Below, piece by piece: positions 17,510-26,525 of a stretch of 64,000 nt of DNA (position 1 is its first letter; the number at the start of each line of letters is the position of its first letter). Below the pieces are notes generated by a model that was not told where the DNA came from, searched no databases, and saw only the letters and a list, made by a program, of their open reading frames with translations. A program made the position numbers and the translations under genes. This stretch comes from PSRF01 sp051000815. GTDB taxonomy: Bacteria; Acidobacteriota; Blastocatellia; Pyrinomonadales; Pyrinomonadaceae. The stretch lies in the NCBI GenBank assembly GCA_051000815.1, contig JBPCNX010000029.1:62001-126000 (forward strand), given 5' to 3'.

Positions 17510-18908
17510 CGATTTGAATTCGTTCCACAAGCGCATCCAGCCGGCCCTTTGCCAGCCGCACACGAATTGAATCACCCAAGGCGACGGAGCCGGCGTCGCG
17601 CAAAAGATGCCCGTCTGCCCGCTCGGCAATCGCGTACCCGCGTTGCAATACAGCGAGCGGGGAAAGCGCATCGAGCGAGGCAGCTGCTAATCCCAGACGC
17701 GCGCGGGCTTCATCAACACGCGAGCCGACGGCAACGCTGCAATTGTTTCGGGCAGAATCCAGCCGGATTGCTGCGTTTCCCAGTCGAACGCGCAATCGTT
17801 CCGGCGCCAGCTTGAAAGCAACGCGTTCGGCACGCCCCTGAGCAGTCCGCAGCGTTTGGCTAACCAGGATCTGCAGACGATGGGTGGCGGAAGTGGTTTG
17901 TCTCTGCGCGATGAGCAAACGCCCGCGCACTTCCTCAAAGACCTGCGACAGTGCCTGCTCCTGAACCCGGTTGCGCGCATCGCTGATCTTGAAACGCATC
18001 AGCCGCGAAAGGCTGCGTCCCAGTTCGGAGAGACCCGCGCAAATCTCATCCTCTTTGGCCGCCACAAGTTCAGCAGCGGCTGAGGGAGTCGCGGCACGCA
18101 GGTCGGCTGTGAAGTCTGCAATCGTGAAATCGGTTTCGTGTCCCACCGCGGAAATCACCGGAATGGCCGAGGCGCGAATCGCGCGAGCTACTTCTTCCTC
18201 GTTGAAGGCCCAGAGATCCTCAGTCGATCCGCCACCGCGGCCGACAATCAAAACATCAACCAGATCATCGATCCGGCCCTGACGCTCCGCATTCCGGTGG
18301 TGATCATTCAGCAGCCGGATTGCTCGCGCGATATCTCGACCGGCGCCGTCGCCCTGCACGCGAGCCGGGGAAAAAAGCACGTGCACTGTGCGCGTCCGAC
18401 GCGAAATTACGTTGAGAATATCGCGGATTGCAGCTCCGGTCGCCGACGTGACCACCCCTACGCGGCGGGGAAATACAGGTAGGGGACGTTTCAACTCGCG
18501 GGCGAACAGTCCTTCTGCTTGCAGCCGGTCGCGCAGTTGCTCGAAGGCAATCCGCAACGCGCCCTCACCAACCGGATCAAGAGCTTCGACAACCAACTCG
18601 TACTCACCGCGTGGTTCATAAACACTCAGTCGCCCGCGGGCCCTGATATGTAAACCATCAGTTGGACGAAAGCGAATACGTGTGTTGGTCGAGCGAAAAC
18701 ACTTAGCGCGGAGTTGTGCGCCCTGATCCTTAATCGTGAAATACCAGTGACCTGAAGAATGCGCTTTGAAGTTTGAGATTTCTCCTTCCACCCAAACCGA
18801 GGAAAAACGCGACTCGAGCGCGCTGCGAACCTTGCTCGTCAGCTCAGAAACAGTGAGCGGCCGGCGCTCGGATTCATCAAAGAGTGCGTCAAAGAGGGGT
18901 TGAGTCAT
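17499..18908 (-). CDS. xseA: exodeoxyribonuclease VII large subunit
   Basis: 469 residues from the ATG at 18908; the frame opens at 19016, but the extra lead derives from repeat sequence. LTVSELTSKVRSALESRFSS then VWVEGEISNFKAHSSGHWYF form the N-terminal OB fold (residues 18-110). The catalytic core contains FPRRVGVVTSATGAAIRDIL and DVLIVGRGGGSTEDLWAFNE, with a VGHETDFTIADFTADLRAAT block. A coiled coil and a C-terminal GYAI... strand segment follow. It is the catalytic subunit of ExoVII and is co-transcribed with xseB and ispA. Confidence 0.93.
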   Translation of the reverse strand: MTQPLFDALFDESERRPLTVSELTSKVRSALESRFSSVWVEGEISNFKAHSSGHWYFTIKDQGAQLRAKCFRSTNTRIRFRPTDGLHIRARGRLSVYEPRGEYELVVEALDPVGEGALRIAFEQLRDRLQAEGLFARELKRPLPVFPRRVGVVTSATGAAIRDILNVISRRTRTVHVLFSPARVQGDGAGRDIARAIRLLNDHHRNAERQGRIDDLVDVLIVGRGGGSTEDLWAFNEEEVARAIRASAIPVISAVGHETDFTIADFTADLRAATPSAAAELVAAKEDEICAGLSELGRSLSRLMRFKISDARNRVQEQALSQVFEEVRGRLLIAQRQTTSATHRLQILVSQTLRTAQGRAERVAFKLAPERLRVRLGNAAIRLDSARNNCSVAVGSRVDEARARLGLAAASLDALSPLAVLQRGYAIAERADGHLLRDAGSVALGDSIRVRLAKGRLDALVERIQIDDE

Positions 18909-19056
18909 CTGAAGGGTGAAGGATGAAGGATGGTGAATGAAAAGTAAACTCTGCTCGAATTCTCGTGATGGCGCAGTTGCTGCCGGCGTCGACTGCACTC
19001 TCCTCAAAGTGACCACGCAGCCGGGGGCTTTGCCCTAAGGGTCCTACGTTGGTGGC

Positions 19057-19256
19057 TTCGGCTTTGCCGCCGGATGTGAGGCGGTGGCTATGCCCCGCCG
19101 TAGAGATGCCCTTTACATTCTTAGGCTATGCCCTTGGTGCGGCCTTTGGCCCAATAAATCCGGAGGGCTAAGCTCGGACCAGGGCATAGCCCGGGATTAT
19201 CTGGCTGCTGTCGGGCGGGGCATAGCCACCGCCTCACATCCGGCGGCAAAGCCGAA
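19057..19256. repeat. 200-bp palindromic element with 43-bp perfect inverted arms
   Basis: The arms 19057-19099 and 19214-19256 are perfectly complementary over 43 nt. The left arm starts TTCGGCTTTGCCGCCGG and ends GGCTATGCCCCGCC. A second, shorter nested pairing (GGCTATGCCCTTGGT with ACCAGGGCATAGCC) lies inside. No coding content is recognisable. Perfect long arms suggest recent formation or active maintenance, as in a MITE. Confidence 0.85.
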
Positions 19257-19327
19257 CCTGACATAGCAGATGACTTTTGAGGCAAAGCTACGCAGACGAA
19301 TTGCGACGCTACGCGTCGATGTAGCCG

Positions 19328-19352
19328 TTGGCTACCGCCAACGGCTCTGTAG
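19328..19352. repeat. solo arm of the TTACAGAACC element
   Basis: Matches the right arm at 3998-4022 in 23 of 25 positions (TTGGCTACCGCCAACGG shared). By itself it can fold as a short hairpin with the GCCGTTGGC just before it. Confidence 0.7.
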
Positions 19353-19396
19353 TAGTACTGATTTTCAGGTGCACACACAGGCCTAGCGCCGTGCCT

Positions 19397-21121
19397 TCAC
19401 GGCGTGGGAATATTCACCACCGGACTCAAACGCACCGAAGCTCCTTCACGATGAGCGCGGACGCGCACGCGTCGATTTCCCGAAGGTGTCGAGTTTGAGG
19501 TGTAAGTGATTGTGTAGGCCGAGCGAAGCTGCAGCACAACGTCGTCGTAAGCGCGTTGCAAATCCTCGATGCGCCGAATCGGGTAATAGACACCGCCCGA
19601 GGCCGCGGCAAGTTTTCGGCCTTCCTCTTCTGCCCGGGTTGTCAGGGTCAGATAACGACTGCGCAATGGATCCCTCGTGGCCTCCGGTTTGGGAACACTC
19701 CCTTCCGGTATCAAACCCGAGGGCACATATAACGGATAGATCAGTGCTCCCGACTCGCTAAAGGCGTCCAGCAATGCAGGGAAGGGCACAAACGATTTGT
19801 TGTCGTCACCATCAGACATTACGACGATCGCTGTGCGTTCGCCTCTGAGCTTTTTCACCGGCTCCGTGAGGACATACGCCAGCGCATCGTACAGCGCGGT
19901 CCCGCCCCCAGCATCAATCTCGTCCAGCTTCCTGGAAAGCAGGCGACGGTCAGTCGTGAAGTCGGAGATCACCTGAATGTCGTCGCGAAAGCTGATAATG
20001 GAAATTCGATCGTGCGGGCTCGCAGTATTGAGAAAGTCGCGCGCCGCTTTGCGGATGAAGTCCATCCGCTCTTCGACACTGCCGGAAACATCGAGCAGGA
20101 GAACAAGATTGAACGGTTCATGTGCCGGAGCAACGCTGGTCACCTGACGATCAATACCGTTTTCCTGAACGGAAAAATCGGCCTCTCTCATCCCGCCAAT
20201 CGCGCGGCCATTCCGATCTGTAACACTGGCGTTGAAGCGCAATAATTGTGGCGCGATTGCAGTGACAACTTGTCCCGGAGCTTGGCGACGTGCGAGAAAA
20301 GGCTCTTTCTCCAGCGGCGGTAGGGTCTTGGCGTAGTCACCAAACAGTTTGGGCGAAACTTTGCGGATTGCATCAATCAGTTCGCGATTGCCGCTGCGCA
20401 CAATTGCGCGCGCCGCTTCGGTCAGAGGACGGTCGCGCAAATCGCTCGGTACCATACTCGGCTCGACGTTGAGAAGTACGACGCCACGTTGGGTGAGGAA
20501 TTCAAGCCGCACGCGTTCCTCCTTCTTTAGTTTTTTCTCTCCGAACTTTCCCGAGATTGAGAAAACCCCGCCTCGCTTTTCCTTAATCTCCGGAAGTTCC
20601 ACGTCGCTCAGGTAGCGCGGTTTACTTGCTTCCCAAAGAAACTTGAACTGCAAGGCCTCGAGTGGCACATCCGCGTGGATCGTCCCGGTATCTGTTTCTA
20701 CCTCAGCGGATTCAAGGTTGCCGACCACATCGATGGCCCCGTTCTCGCTCTTAACCTTAACCTTTGACCGCACTGGGATCCGCGCCACCACATCGATCCG
20801 ATCTCGCTCCGACCGGTCCCGCACCTCGATCTCAATTGCTGCACCTTTGGCTTCGATTACCAGGTCCGTGGCGTCCACCGCTGCTCCGGTTGAGTTGGCC
20901 TCGATGGTCACCTTTTTTTGCTGTTCCTCGGAAGCCACAATGCTGACGCGCCCGTTGCGACTTCTGACAATGATCGAGACCTTGTCGGGGGTGTCCAGTT
21001 CGCGCTGATAGGTTTGCGCAAACACGGGAGCGCCCACCCCAAGCATTAGGGCAAGGGCCGGAAGCAAAGTGGCCGGCGATACAAGTCGGCGAAGCATCTG
21101 TCTCGCAAATACGAAAATCAT
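19397..21121 (-). CDS. secreted VWFA-domain protein
   Basis: 574 residues from the ATG at 21121; the frame runs on to 21298, but that lead is Pro/Ser-rich translation of a repeat tract. A signal peptide covers about residues 1-36 (ends GVGAPVFAQ). Residues 37-150 look like an adhesin-type beta region (SENGAIDVVGNLESAEVETD). A VWFA domain follows with MIDAS motif LLLDVSGSVEE near 340, plus GGGTALYDAL and MSDGDDN. The overall plan matches acidobacterial VWFA-related proteins (TIGR03436-like). It likely binds ligands or metals outside the cytoplasmic membrane. No operon partner is evident. Confidence 0.82.
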   Translation of the reverse strand: MIFVFARQMLRRLVSPATLLPALALMLGVGAPVFAQTYQRELDTPDKVSIIVRSRNGRVSIVASEEQQKKVTIEANSTGAAVDATDLVIEAKGAAIEIEVRDRSERDRIDVVARIPVRSKVKVKSENGAIDVVGNLESAEVETDTGTIHADVPLEALQFKFLWEASKPRYLSDVELPEIKEKRGGVFSISGKFGEKKLKKEERVRLEFLTQRGVVLLNVEPSMVPSDLRDRPLTEAARAIVRSGNRELIDAIRKVSPKLFGDYAKTLPPLEKEPFLARRQAPGQVVTAIAPQLLRFNASVTDRNGRAIGGMREADFSVQENGIDRQVTSVAPAHEPFNLVLLLDVSGSVEERMDFIRKAARDFLNTASPHDRISIISFRDDIQVISDFTTDRRLLSRKLDEIDAGGGTALYDALAYVLTEPVKKLRGERTAIVVMSDGDDNKSFVPFPALLDAFSESGALIYPLYVPSGLIPEGSVPKPEATRDPLRSRYLTLTTRAEEEGRKLAAASGGVYYPIRRIEDLQRAYDDVVLQLRSAYTITYTSNSTPSGNRRVRVRAHREGASVRLSPVVNIPTP

Positions 21122-21169
21122 GCACCGATCTTGCCGACCAAAATCCGCGCGGTCAAGCAGGGCGAAAGT

Positions 21170-21368
21170 GACGGGGACGCGGGGACGCGGAGATGGGGAG
21201 ACGAGAGGACGCGGGGATGGGGAGAGGGAGATGAAGAGACGGTGAGATGGTGAGAGGGGGAGACACGGAGACGGGGGGACGCGGAGAGGGGGAGACACGG
21301 AGACGCGGGGGTCACTTGCCCTTCACCCGTTCCCCTCTTCCCCTGTTCCCCTATTTCCCCATCCCCCT
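21170..21368. repeat. G-rich tandem repeat and complementary C-rich arm
   Basis: The plus strand carries about a dozen GGGGACGCGG / GGGGAGACACGG-type units with many G3-G6 runs, followed by runs of CCCC separated by TT. The halves are partly complementary, giving a large possible hairpin, and the G-runs could form G-quadruplexes. Read on the minus strand it produces the spurious Pro/Ser-rich lead of the VWFA frame. Confidence 0.75.
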
Positions 21369-21373
21369 GCCAG

Positions 21374-21401
21374 TTGCTAATAGGTTTGATTCAGTTATCA
21401 T
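21374..21401 (+). promoter_or_regulatory. possible promoter of egtD
   Basis: TTGCTA (21374-21379), a 16-nt spacer and TATCAT (21396-21401) form a fair -35/-10 pair about 60 nt before the egtD start. The spacer is one base shorter than ideal. Confidence 0.5.
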
Positions 21402-21464
21402 AGCCGGACCCCTTTTAGAACACCTTCAGAGCCTCTGCACACCGCATTGCAGGGAGGAGAGCCC

Positions 21465-22478
21465 TTGGCGCAAACAGAACCGGTACATGTGGGGGACGAC
21501 GGTCTCTTAATCCACAACCTACTTAAGAGTGATCCTTCGGCAGGTTTTGCTGAAGATGTTCGGAAAGGTCTGTCCTCAAGCCCAAAGTCTCTGTCGCCAA
21601 AATATTTTTACGACGAACTTGGTTCTCAACTCTTTGACGCTATCTGCCTGTTGCCCGAGTACTACCTGACGCGCGCTGAGAATGAAATTATTGAGCGCTA
21701 TGCCGATGAGATCGCCGGCTCGATCGAGGGAGAGAAGACTCTGCTCGAGATGGGGAGTGGCAGTGCTTCGAAGACACGCTTGATCATCGAAGCCCTTTTG
21801 AAAAGACAGTCTGATTTGAAGTTCATACCCGTCGATATTTCCGCCTCGGCCCTGGAGAGCAGTTCCCGGATTTTGTTGCAATCGTTTCCCCGGCTCACTA
21901 TCGAGGCCTATGCTGCGGAGTATTTCGACGCACTCTCGGTGTTGAGCAAAACCCCGCAACGCGGGCGAACCCTCGCACTTTTTCTCGGTTCGAACATCAG
22001 CAATTTTGGACGCAACGAAGCGCCGGCGTTCCTTCGCGCGCTCAGAAGCGTATTGAAAACCGGAGACGCGCTGTTATTGGGAGCAGATCTAAAGAAGGAT
22101 CGCCGCGTGCTGGAACCGGCATACGATGACGCACTCGGCCTCACCGCCGCTTTCAACTTAAACCTCCTCGCGCGTGTCAATCGCGAACTCGGCGGCGATT
22201 TTGACTTGCGCGCTTTCAAACATCACGCTTTCTATAATGACGAGATCGGCCGGGTGGAAATTTATATCGAAAGTGTGCGACCGCAAATTGTGAAGGTCGA
22301 CAAGCTCGACATGGAGATCCGCTTTGAAGCCGGTGAACGTATTCATACTGAAAACTCTTATAAATACGATCCCTCCGGAATTGCCCAACTGGCAAACGAA
22401 ACCGGTTACCGGTGTGCGCGAACATGGCTCGACTCCGGGCAGCGCTTTAGCAGTAATCTCCTGCTGGCCAGCGACTAG
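21465..22478 (+). CDS. egtD: L-histidine N(alpha)-methyltransferase
   Basis: 337 residues from TTG 21465, chosen because GGGAGGAG lies just 5' of it; another in-frame TTG at 21447 precedes that site and is unlikely. SLSPKYFYDELGSQLFDAIC near 42-61, YYLTRAENEIIERYADEI, and the SAM-binding LLEMGSGSASKTRLIIEAL near 93-111 are characteristic of EgtD. The C-terminal HTENSYKY block matches the histidine-binding region. EgtD trimethylates histidine to hercynine, the first step of ergothioneine synthesis. No egtB is present in this window. It is followed 15 nt later by a two-gene ABC importer resembling the EgtUV ergothioneine system. Confidence 0.9.
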   Translation: MAQTEPVHVGDDGLLIHNLLKSDPSAGFAEDVRKGLSSSPKSLSPKYFYDELGSQLFDAICLLPEYYLTRAENEIIERYADEIAGSIEGEKTLLEMGSGSASKTRLIIEALLKRQSDLKFIPVDISASALESSSRILLQSFPRLTIEAYAAEYFDALSVLSKTPQRGRTLALFLGSNISNFGRNEAPAFLRALRSVLKTGDALLLGADLKKDRRVLEPAYDDALGLTAAFNLNLLARVNRELGGDFDLRAFKHHAFYNDEIGRVEIYIESVRPQIVKVDKLDMEIRFEAGERIHTENSYKYDPSGIAQLANETGYRCARTWLDSGQRFSSNLLLASD

Positions 22479-22493
22479 AAAAAGCTTCCCCTG

Positions 22494-23276
22494 ATGAGCG
22501 AATCCAATCACAGCGCGCTCGTAGAGTTTCGCGATGTGAGTTACTCCGTGCCCGCGTTGCCCGCGCCGATTCTGTCAGATCTGGATCTGATAGTTGAACG
22601 CGGCGAGACACTCGTTCTACTGGGCGAGTCAGGTTGCGGCAAGACCACAACGCTCAAGTTGATCAACCGCCTGTACCTGCCCACTTCGGGCCAGGTTTTG
22701 GTCGAGGGCAAACCGACATCAGAATGGGATCCGATCCAGTTGCGCCGCCGGACCGGTTATGTGATCCAGGATGCGGGACTCTTTCCTCATTTCACTGTCG
22801 CAGACAACGTGGGCCTGGTTCCCTCGCTCGAGAACTGGGAAGAGGGGCGGATTCAGGAACGAGTGCGCGAACTGCTTTCTCTGGTTGGTCTTGACCCCGC
22901 TAAATATGCCGAACGGTATCCACGGGAATTGTCCGGAGGCCAGCGCCAGCGTGTCGGCGTTGCGCGGGCGCTGGCAGCTGAACCGCCACTGCTATTACTT
23001 GATGAGCCGTTCGGTGCGCTCGATCCATTAACGCGCGCCAGCCTGCAACGCCAGTTTGTCGCACTCACACGGCGGCTTGGCAAAACAGCAGTTTTTGTAA
23101 CACACGATCTCCGTGAGGCCCTGCGCCTGGGTTCTCGCATCGCACTGATGCATGCCGGCCGGATCGTGTTGCTGGAAACACCTGACAGCTTTCTCAAGTC
23201 GGAGGAGGAACACGCGCGCGCTTACCTCGAAACGCTGAAGCTTCACGTTGACGACGAACAGGGAGGAAGGACATGA
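22494..23276 (+). CDS. ABC transporter ATP-binding protein (OpuCA/EgtV-like)
   Basis: 260 residues. Walker A GESGCGKTTT near 44-53, Q-loop VIQDAGLFPH, signature ELSGGQRQRVGVARALA near 142 and Walker B LLLLDEPFGALDPL are all intact. The protein belongs to the ATPase branch for quaternary-amine importers (OpuCA/ProV), without the extra CBS domains of ProV. It begins 15 nt after egtD and overlaps the permease gene by 4 nt. The neighbour egtD and the fused partner make EgtV, for ergothioneine or hercynine uptake, a reasonable reading. Confidence 0.88.
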   Translation: MSESNHSALVEFRDVSYSVPALPAPILSDLDLIVERGETLVLLGESGCGKTTTLKLINRLYLPTSGQVLVEGKPTSEWDPIQLRRRTGYVIQDAGLFPHFTVADNVGLVPSLENWEEGRIQERVRELLSLVGLDPAKYAERYPRELSGGQRQRVGVARALAAEPPLLLLDEPFGALDPLTRASLQRQFVALTRRLGKTAVFVTHDLREALRLGSRIALMHAGRIVLLETPDSFLKSEEEHARAYLETLKLHVDDEQGGRT

Positions 23277-24835
23277 GTTTTTGGACTTTCCTCCAACAAA
23301 ACTGGGGCGAGATGTTGACGCTGATAGGCCAACATCTCACTCTCGTTTTGATTTCGACATTGATTGCAGTCGTGATCGGGATTCCTACCGGCATTCTGCT
23401 AACCAGGAAACAGTCGCTGCGGAATCCAGTGCTGGGAATAGCCAACGTGATGCAGACGATTCCCAGTCTCGCGCTATTTGGTTTTCTAATTCCCCTGCCG
23501 TTTATCGGCGGCATTGGCGGGCGCACCGCCATCGTCGCACTCGTGGTTTACGCGTTGCTGCCAATCATTCGCAACACTGTCACGGGGATTCTCGGCGTTG
23601 ACCGCAACGTTCGTGAAGCGGCGGTCGCAATGGGGATGACTGATGGCGATATTCTGAAACAGGTCGAGTTACCACTGGCGATGACGGTGATTCTTACCGG
23701 TGTCAGGGTGGCCATGGTTATTTCGGTGGGCGTGACGACAATCGCGGCTGCCGTTGGCGCCGGAGGTCTGGGCGTCTACATCTTTCGCGGCTTGCGGCAG
23801 TATGACAACAACCTTCTACTTGCCGGCGCGGTTCCCGCGGCGTTGATGGCGCTGGCGGCAGATTTTTCTCTCGGACTATTAGAGAAACGTTTTTCCGTTG
23901 AAGGAAAGGTTCGGAAACGCGCCTGGTTAGGTTACAAAGCCGCCATGGCTGCGGCCGTCGTGTTAGCGCTGCTCGGCGGCTATGGCATCTGGCGCGCAGC
24001 GCGTTCTCGCGCAGCTGGGAACACTTCCGGCCCAACTGTGGTTGTCGCCTCAAAAGATTTTACTGAATCGATCCTGCTGGCAGAGATTGTTGCGCAGTTA
24101 CTGGAAACTCGCGGTGTCACGGTACAGCGGCAGTATGAGTTGGGGGGAAATCTTCCCCACGACGCCCTGGTTGCCGGTCGCGTCGATCTGTACCCGGAAT
24201 ACACGGGAACTGCTTACACGGCAATCCTCCATCATCCGCCGATCACCGATCCGGCGGTTGTGTATGACCAGGTTAAGCGTGAATATGCCGAGAAGTTTAA
24301 TGTTGAGGTGAGCCCACCGCTGGGCTTCGAAAACACCTTCGCGATTCTTGTTCGGGGCGCGGACGCGCGCCGACTCAAGTTGAAAACTATTTCCCAGGCA
24401 GTTGCGCATGCACGTGGCTGGCGCGCGGGCTTCGGCCAGGACTTCATGACGCGCGCAGACGGATATCCGGGGTTCTCAAAAGCGTACGGATTGAAGTTTG
24501 CCGACCAACCACGGGAAATGGATTTGTCGCTGACTTACATCGCACTCGCGTCGAACAAGGTTGATCTAATCGCGGGAAATTCAACTGAAGGCCGGATCGC
24601 AGCGCTGGATTTTGTGCAACTTGAAGACGATCGCCGTTATTTTCCGCCGTACGAAGCAGTCTATTTGGTTCGTAAGGATACCCTGAATCGCGTGCCCGCC
24701 CTTGAAGAGATCTTATCAAAGCTGGCCAATTCGATCTCGACCGAAGAGATGCGCAAGTTAAACTACGAGGTCGATGCAAAGAAGCGCGGACCGGCAGAGG
24801 TCGTGAAGGAATGGATTAAAACTAAAGGTTATTGA
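23273..24835 (+). CDS. fused ABC permease and substrate-binding protein (EgtU/OpuB-like)
   Basis: 520 residues in one chain. The N-terminal half (about 1-215) is a multi-helix permease with the EAA-type loop VREAAVAMGMTDGDI. An extra helix near 222-242 links to a C-terminal substrate-binding domain (250-520) of the OpuAC/QAT family: GPTVVVASKDFTESILLAEI, GGNLPHDALVAGRVDLYPEY and TYIALASNKVDLIAGNSTEG. This permease-SBP fusion is the architecture of EgtU, the ergothioneine importer described in Gram-positives and Helicobacter, and of some betaine systems. Location behind egtD favours a methylated-histidine betaine as ligand, but the binding site cannot be proved from sequence. Confidence 0.87.
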   Translation: MSFWTFLQQNWGEMLTLIGQHLTLVLISTLIAVVIGIPTGILLTRKQSLRNPVLGIANVMQTIPSLALFGFLIPLPFIGGIGGRTAIVALVVYALLPIIRNTVTGILGVDRNVREAAVAMGMTDGDILKQVELPLAMTVILTGVRVAMVISVGVTTIAAAVGAGGLGVYIFRGLRQYDNNLLLAGAVPAALMALAADFSLGLLEKRFSVEGKVRKRAWLGYKAAMAAAVVLALLGGYGIWRAARSRAAGNTSGPTVVVASKDFTESILLAEIVAQLLETRGVTVQRQYELGGNLPHDALVAGRVDLYPEYTGTAYTAILHHPPITDPAVVYDQVKREYAEKFNVEVSPPLGFENTFAILVRGADARRLKLKTISQAVAHARGWRAGFGQDFMTRADGYPGFSKAYGLKFADQPREMDLSLTYIALASNKVDLIAGNSTEGRIAALDFVQLEDDRRYFPPYEAVYLVRKDTLNRVPALEEILSKLANSISTEEMRKLNYEVDAKKRGPAEVVKEWIKTKGY

Positions 24836-24870
24836 GATCTAATTCCGTGCACACTTTTCAGGAGAGAACA

Positions 24871-24980
24871 ATTTGCAGGTTAGGAAGGGCCTGTCCCCGC
24901 CTCAAGCTTGAAAATCACTCACCAAACTGATGAGGCCAGTTGGAGCAGCGGGGACAGGGTCCCCTTCCTGACCTGCAAAT
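24871..24980. repeat. 110-bp imperfect palindromic element
   Basis: The left arm ATTTGCAGG...CCTGTCCCCGC (24871-24900) is the reverse complement, with a few mismatches and insertions, of GCGGGGACAGG...CCTGCAAAT (24948-24980). It separates the transporter from the amidohydrolase. No terminator T-run and no gene. Confidence 0.7.
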
Positions 24981-25021
24981 TGCCAGGTTGATTAGTGTGC
25001 GCAAAAGAGTTGGAGGTCAAA

Positions 25022-26346
25022 ATGAAACGTAGTCTGCTGGGTCTCATTCTTGTTTGGTCAATGATTTCAATCCCGATTCTTGCGCAGAATAAGGCGTCTT
25101 CAGTAACTCTGATCAAAGCGGGGCGGCTGATTGATGTGCGCTCCGGCCGCGTTCTTGAGAATCAGGGCATTCTCGTCGAAGGTGAACGTATTAAGTCCGT
25201 TGGTCCTTTCGGAGAAGTGCAGCGGACTGCCCCAGCAACTGCGCGCATCATCGACCTCTCACGCGCCACAGTGCTACCCGGGTTGGCAGATTGTCACACT
25301 CACATTTTGTTGCAGGGAGACATTACGGCTGCTGACTACGATGAACAATTGCTGAAAGAGTCGATCCCTTATCGCACCATTCGCGCAACGGTCGCGGCGC
25401 GCATCGCTTTGCTGAACGGCTTTACCGTGATGCGTGATTTGGAAACGGAGGGTGCGATGTACGCGGATGTGGACGTCAAGCAAGCGATCAATCGCGGCGT
25501 GGTTCCCGGACCACGAATGTTTGTTGCCACGAGGGCCTTCTCGGCTACGGGTATGTATCCGCTCCAGGGTTACTCCTGGGAGTTGCGAATGCCGGAAGGG
25601 GTGCAGATTGTGGACGGCGCCGACAACATTCGCCGCGCGGTACGCGAGCAGGTTAAATACGGAGCCGACTGGATCAAGTTCTACGCTGACCGCCGTTACT
25701 TTGTTAAGGCGGCGCGCTGCATTCCTGGGTCAACTTCACCGAGGAAGAAATGAAAGCACTGGTCGATGAAACGCACCGCCTTGGTCGCAAGGTGGCGGCG
25801 CATGCGATGGGCTGGGAAGGCATTGATGCCTCACTGCGCGCCGGGGTGGATTCCATCGAGCATGGCTATGGACTCGACGCAGGACTAATGGAACGCATGG
25901 TGAAGCAGGGAGTTTACTGGTGTCCGACGATTTACGTTGGTGTTTACGTTGCTGAAGGCCGAGCGGCAGCGGGCGCTCCCATTTGGCTAACGATGCGGGA
26001 TCTGGAAGCCAAAGCGTTTCCTCTCGCAGTACGCAAGGGCGTCAAGATTGCCTATGGCACCGACGCCGGCGGTTACGCCTGGACCGAGAACCAGGCCAAA
26101 GAACTGACCTACATGGTGCGGTATGGGATGACTCCGTTGCAGGCGATTCAGTCAGCAACAATCGTTGCGGCGGATTTGCTTGAGCGGGCCGGCGACTTTG
26201 GCGCGATCGAGCGCGGCAAGTATGCGGACATCATCGCAGTGAGTGGCGATCCGCTGGCGAGCGTGAGTGAACTTGAGCAGGTGCGCTTTGTAATGAAGGG
26301 CGGTGAAGTTTATCGCAACGAGTTTGGTGGAGTTGTCGTTAAGTAG
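25022..26346 (+). pseudogene. secreted amidohydrolase, interrupted by a frameshift
   Basis: Two overlapping frames together make one amidohydrolase of about 440 residues. The first (25022-25753) has a signal peptide ending ISIPILAQ, the metal motif DCHTH and a normal fold up to ADWIKFYADRRYFVKA. The second (25750-26346) restarts within the same conserved block and holds the remaining ligands (VAAHAMGW, SIEHGYG, YGTDAGGYAW). Bases near 25713-25749 read in the second frame give GALHSWVNFTEEEMKALVDE, a sensible continuation, so a single-base deletion near 25713 is likely. ATGA at the overlap could allow coupled translation, but a split enzyme seems less probable than a mutation or a sequencing error. 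Confidence 0.8.
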
Positions 26347-26356
26347 AGTGAAGGGC

Positions 26357-26510
26357 ATTGCCGATTGCCGATTGCCGATTAGGAAAATTGGGTATGAGCC
26401 GCGAGCCGCGAAGTAGAGCCAGGCCCAAATGTGGCGACTGACGTGGCCAGCCAATCGGCAATCGGCAATTGGCAATCGGCAATCGGCAATAATTTCTTGG
26501 CAATCGGCAA
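26357..26510. repeat. ATTGCCG tandem-arm hairpin element
   Basis: 26357-26380 has three to four ATTGCCG units. 26451-26510 has seven or more CGGCAAT units in the opposite orientation. About 70 nt of unrelated sequence lies between. The right arm ends only 6 nt before the Shine-Dalgarno of the YeaQ-like gene, so a folded arm could affect its expression. Confidence 0.85.
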
Positions 26511-26525
26511 TCTCAAGGAGGAACT

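Larger units (their letters stand above)
18909..19396. other. intergenic region rich in repeats
   Basis: Nearly 490 bases between xseA and the VWFA gene. From left to right it holds a (GAAGGATG)-type tandem tract (about 18912-18945), a roughly 200-bp perfect-armed palindrome (19057-19256) and a solo copy of the TTACAGAACC-type arm (19328-19352). No gene is visible; a 60-codon frame at 19084 is a by-product of the palindrome. Confidence 0.75.
21122..21464. other. intergenic region with purine-rich tandem tract
   Basis: About 340 bases upstream of both the VWFA gene and egtD, which are divergent. 21170-21312 is a run of G/A-rich units such as GGGGAGACGCGG on the plus strand, and 21313-21368 is the pyrimidine-rich counterpart (TTCCCCTCTTCCCC). 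The rest holds the probable egtD promoter and its ribosome binding site. Confidence 0.7.

Noticed and set aside
19084..19378. Short open frames on both strands
   Set aside because: They are created by the 43-bp inverted repeat and have no ribosome binding site.
21122..21298. Pro/Ser-rich N-terminal extension of the VWFA protein
   Set aside because: It translates the G-rich tandem tract; a proper signal peptide begins at 21121.
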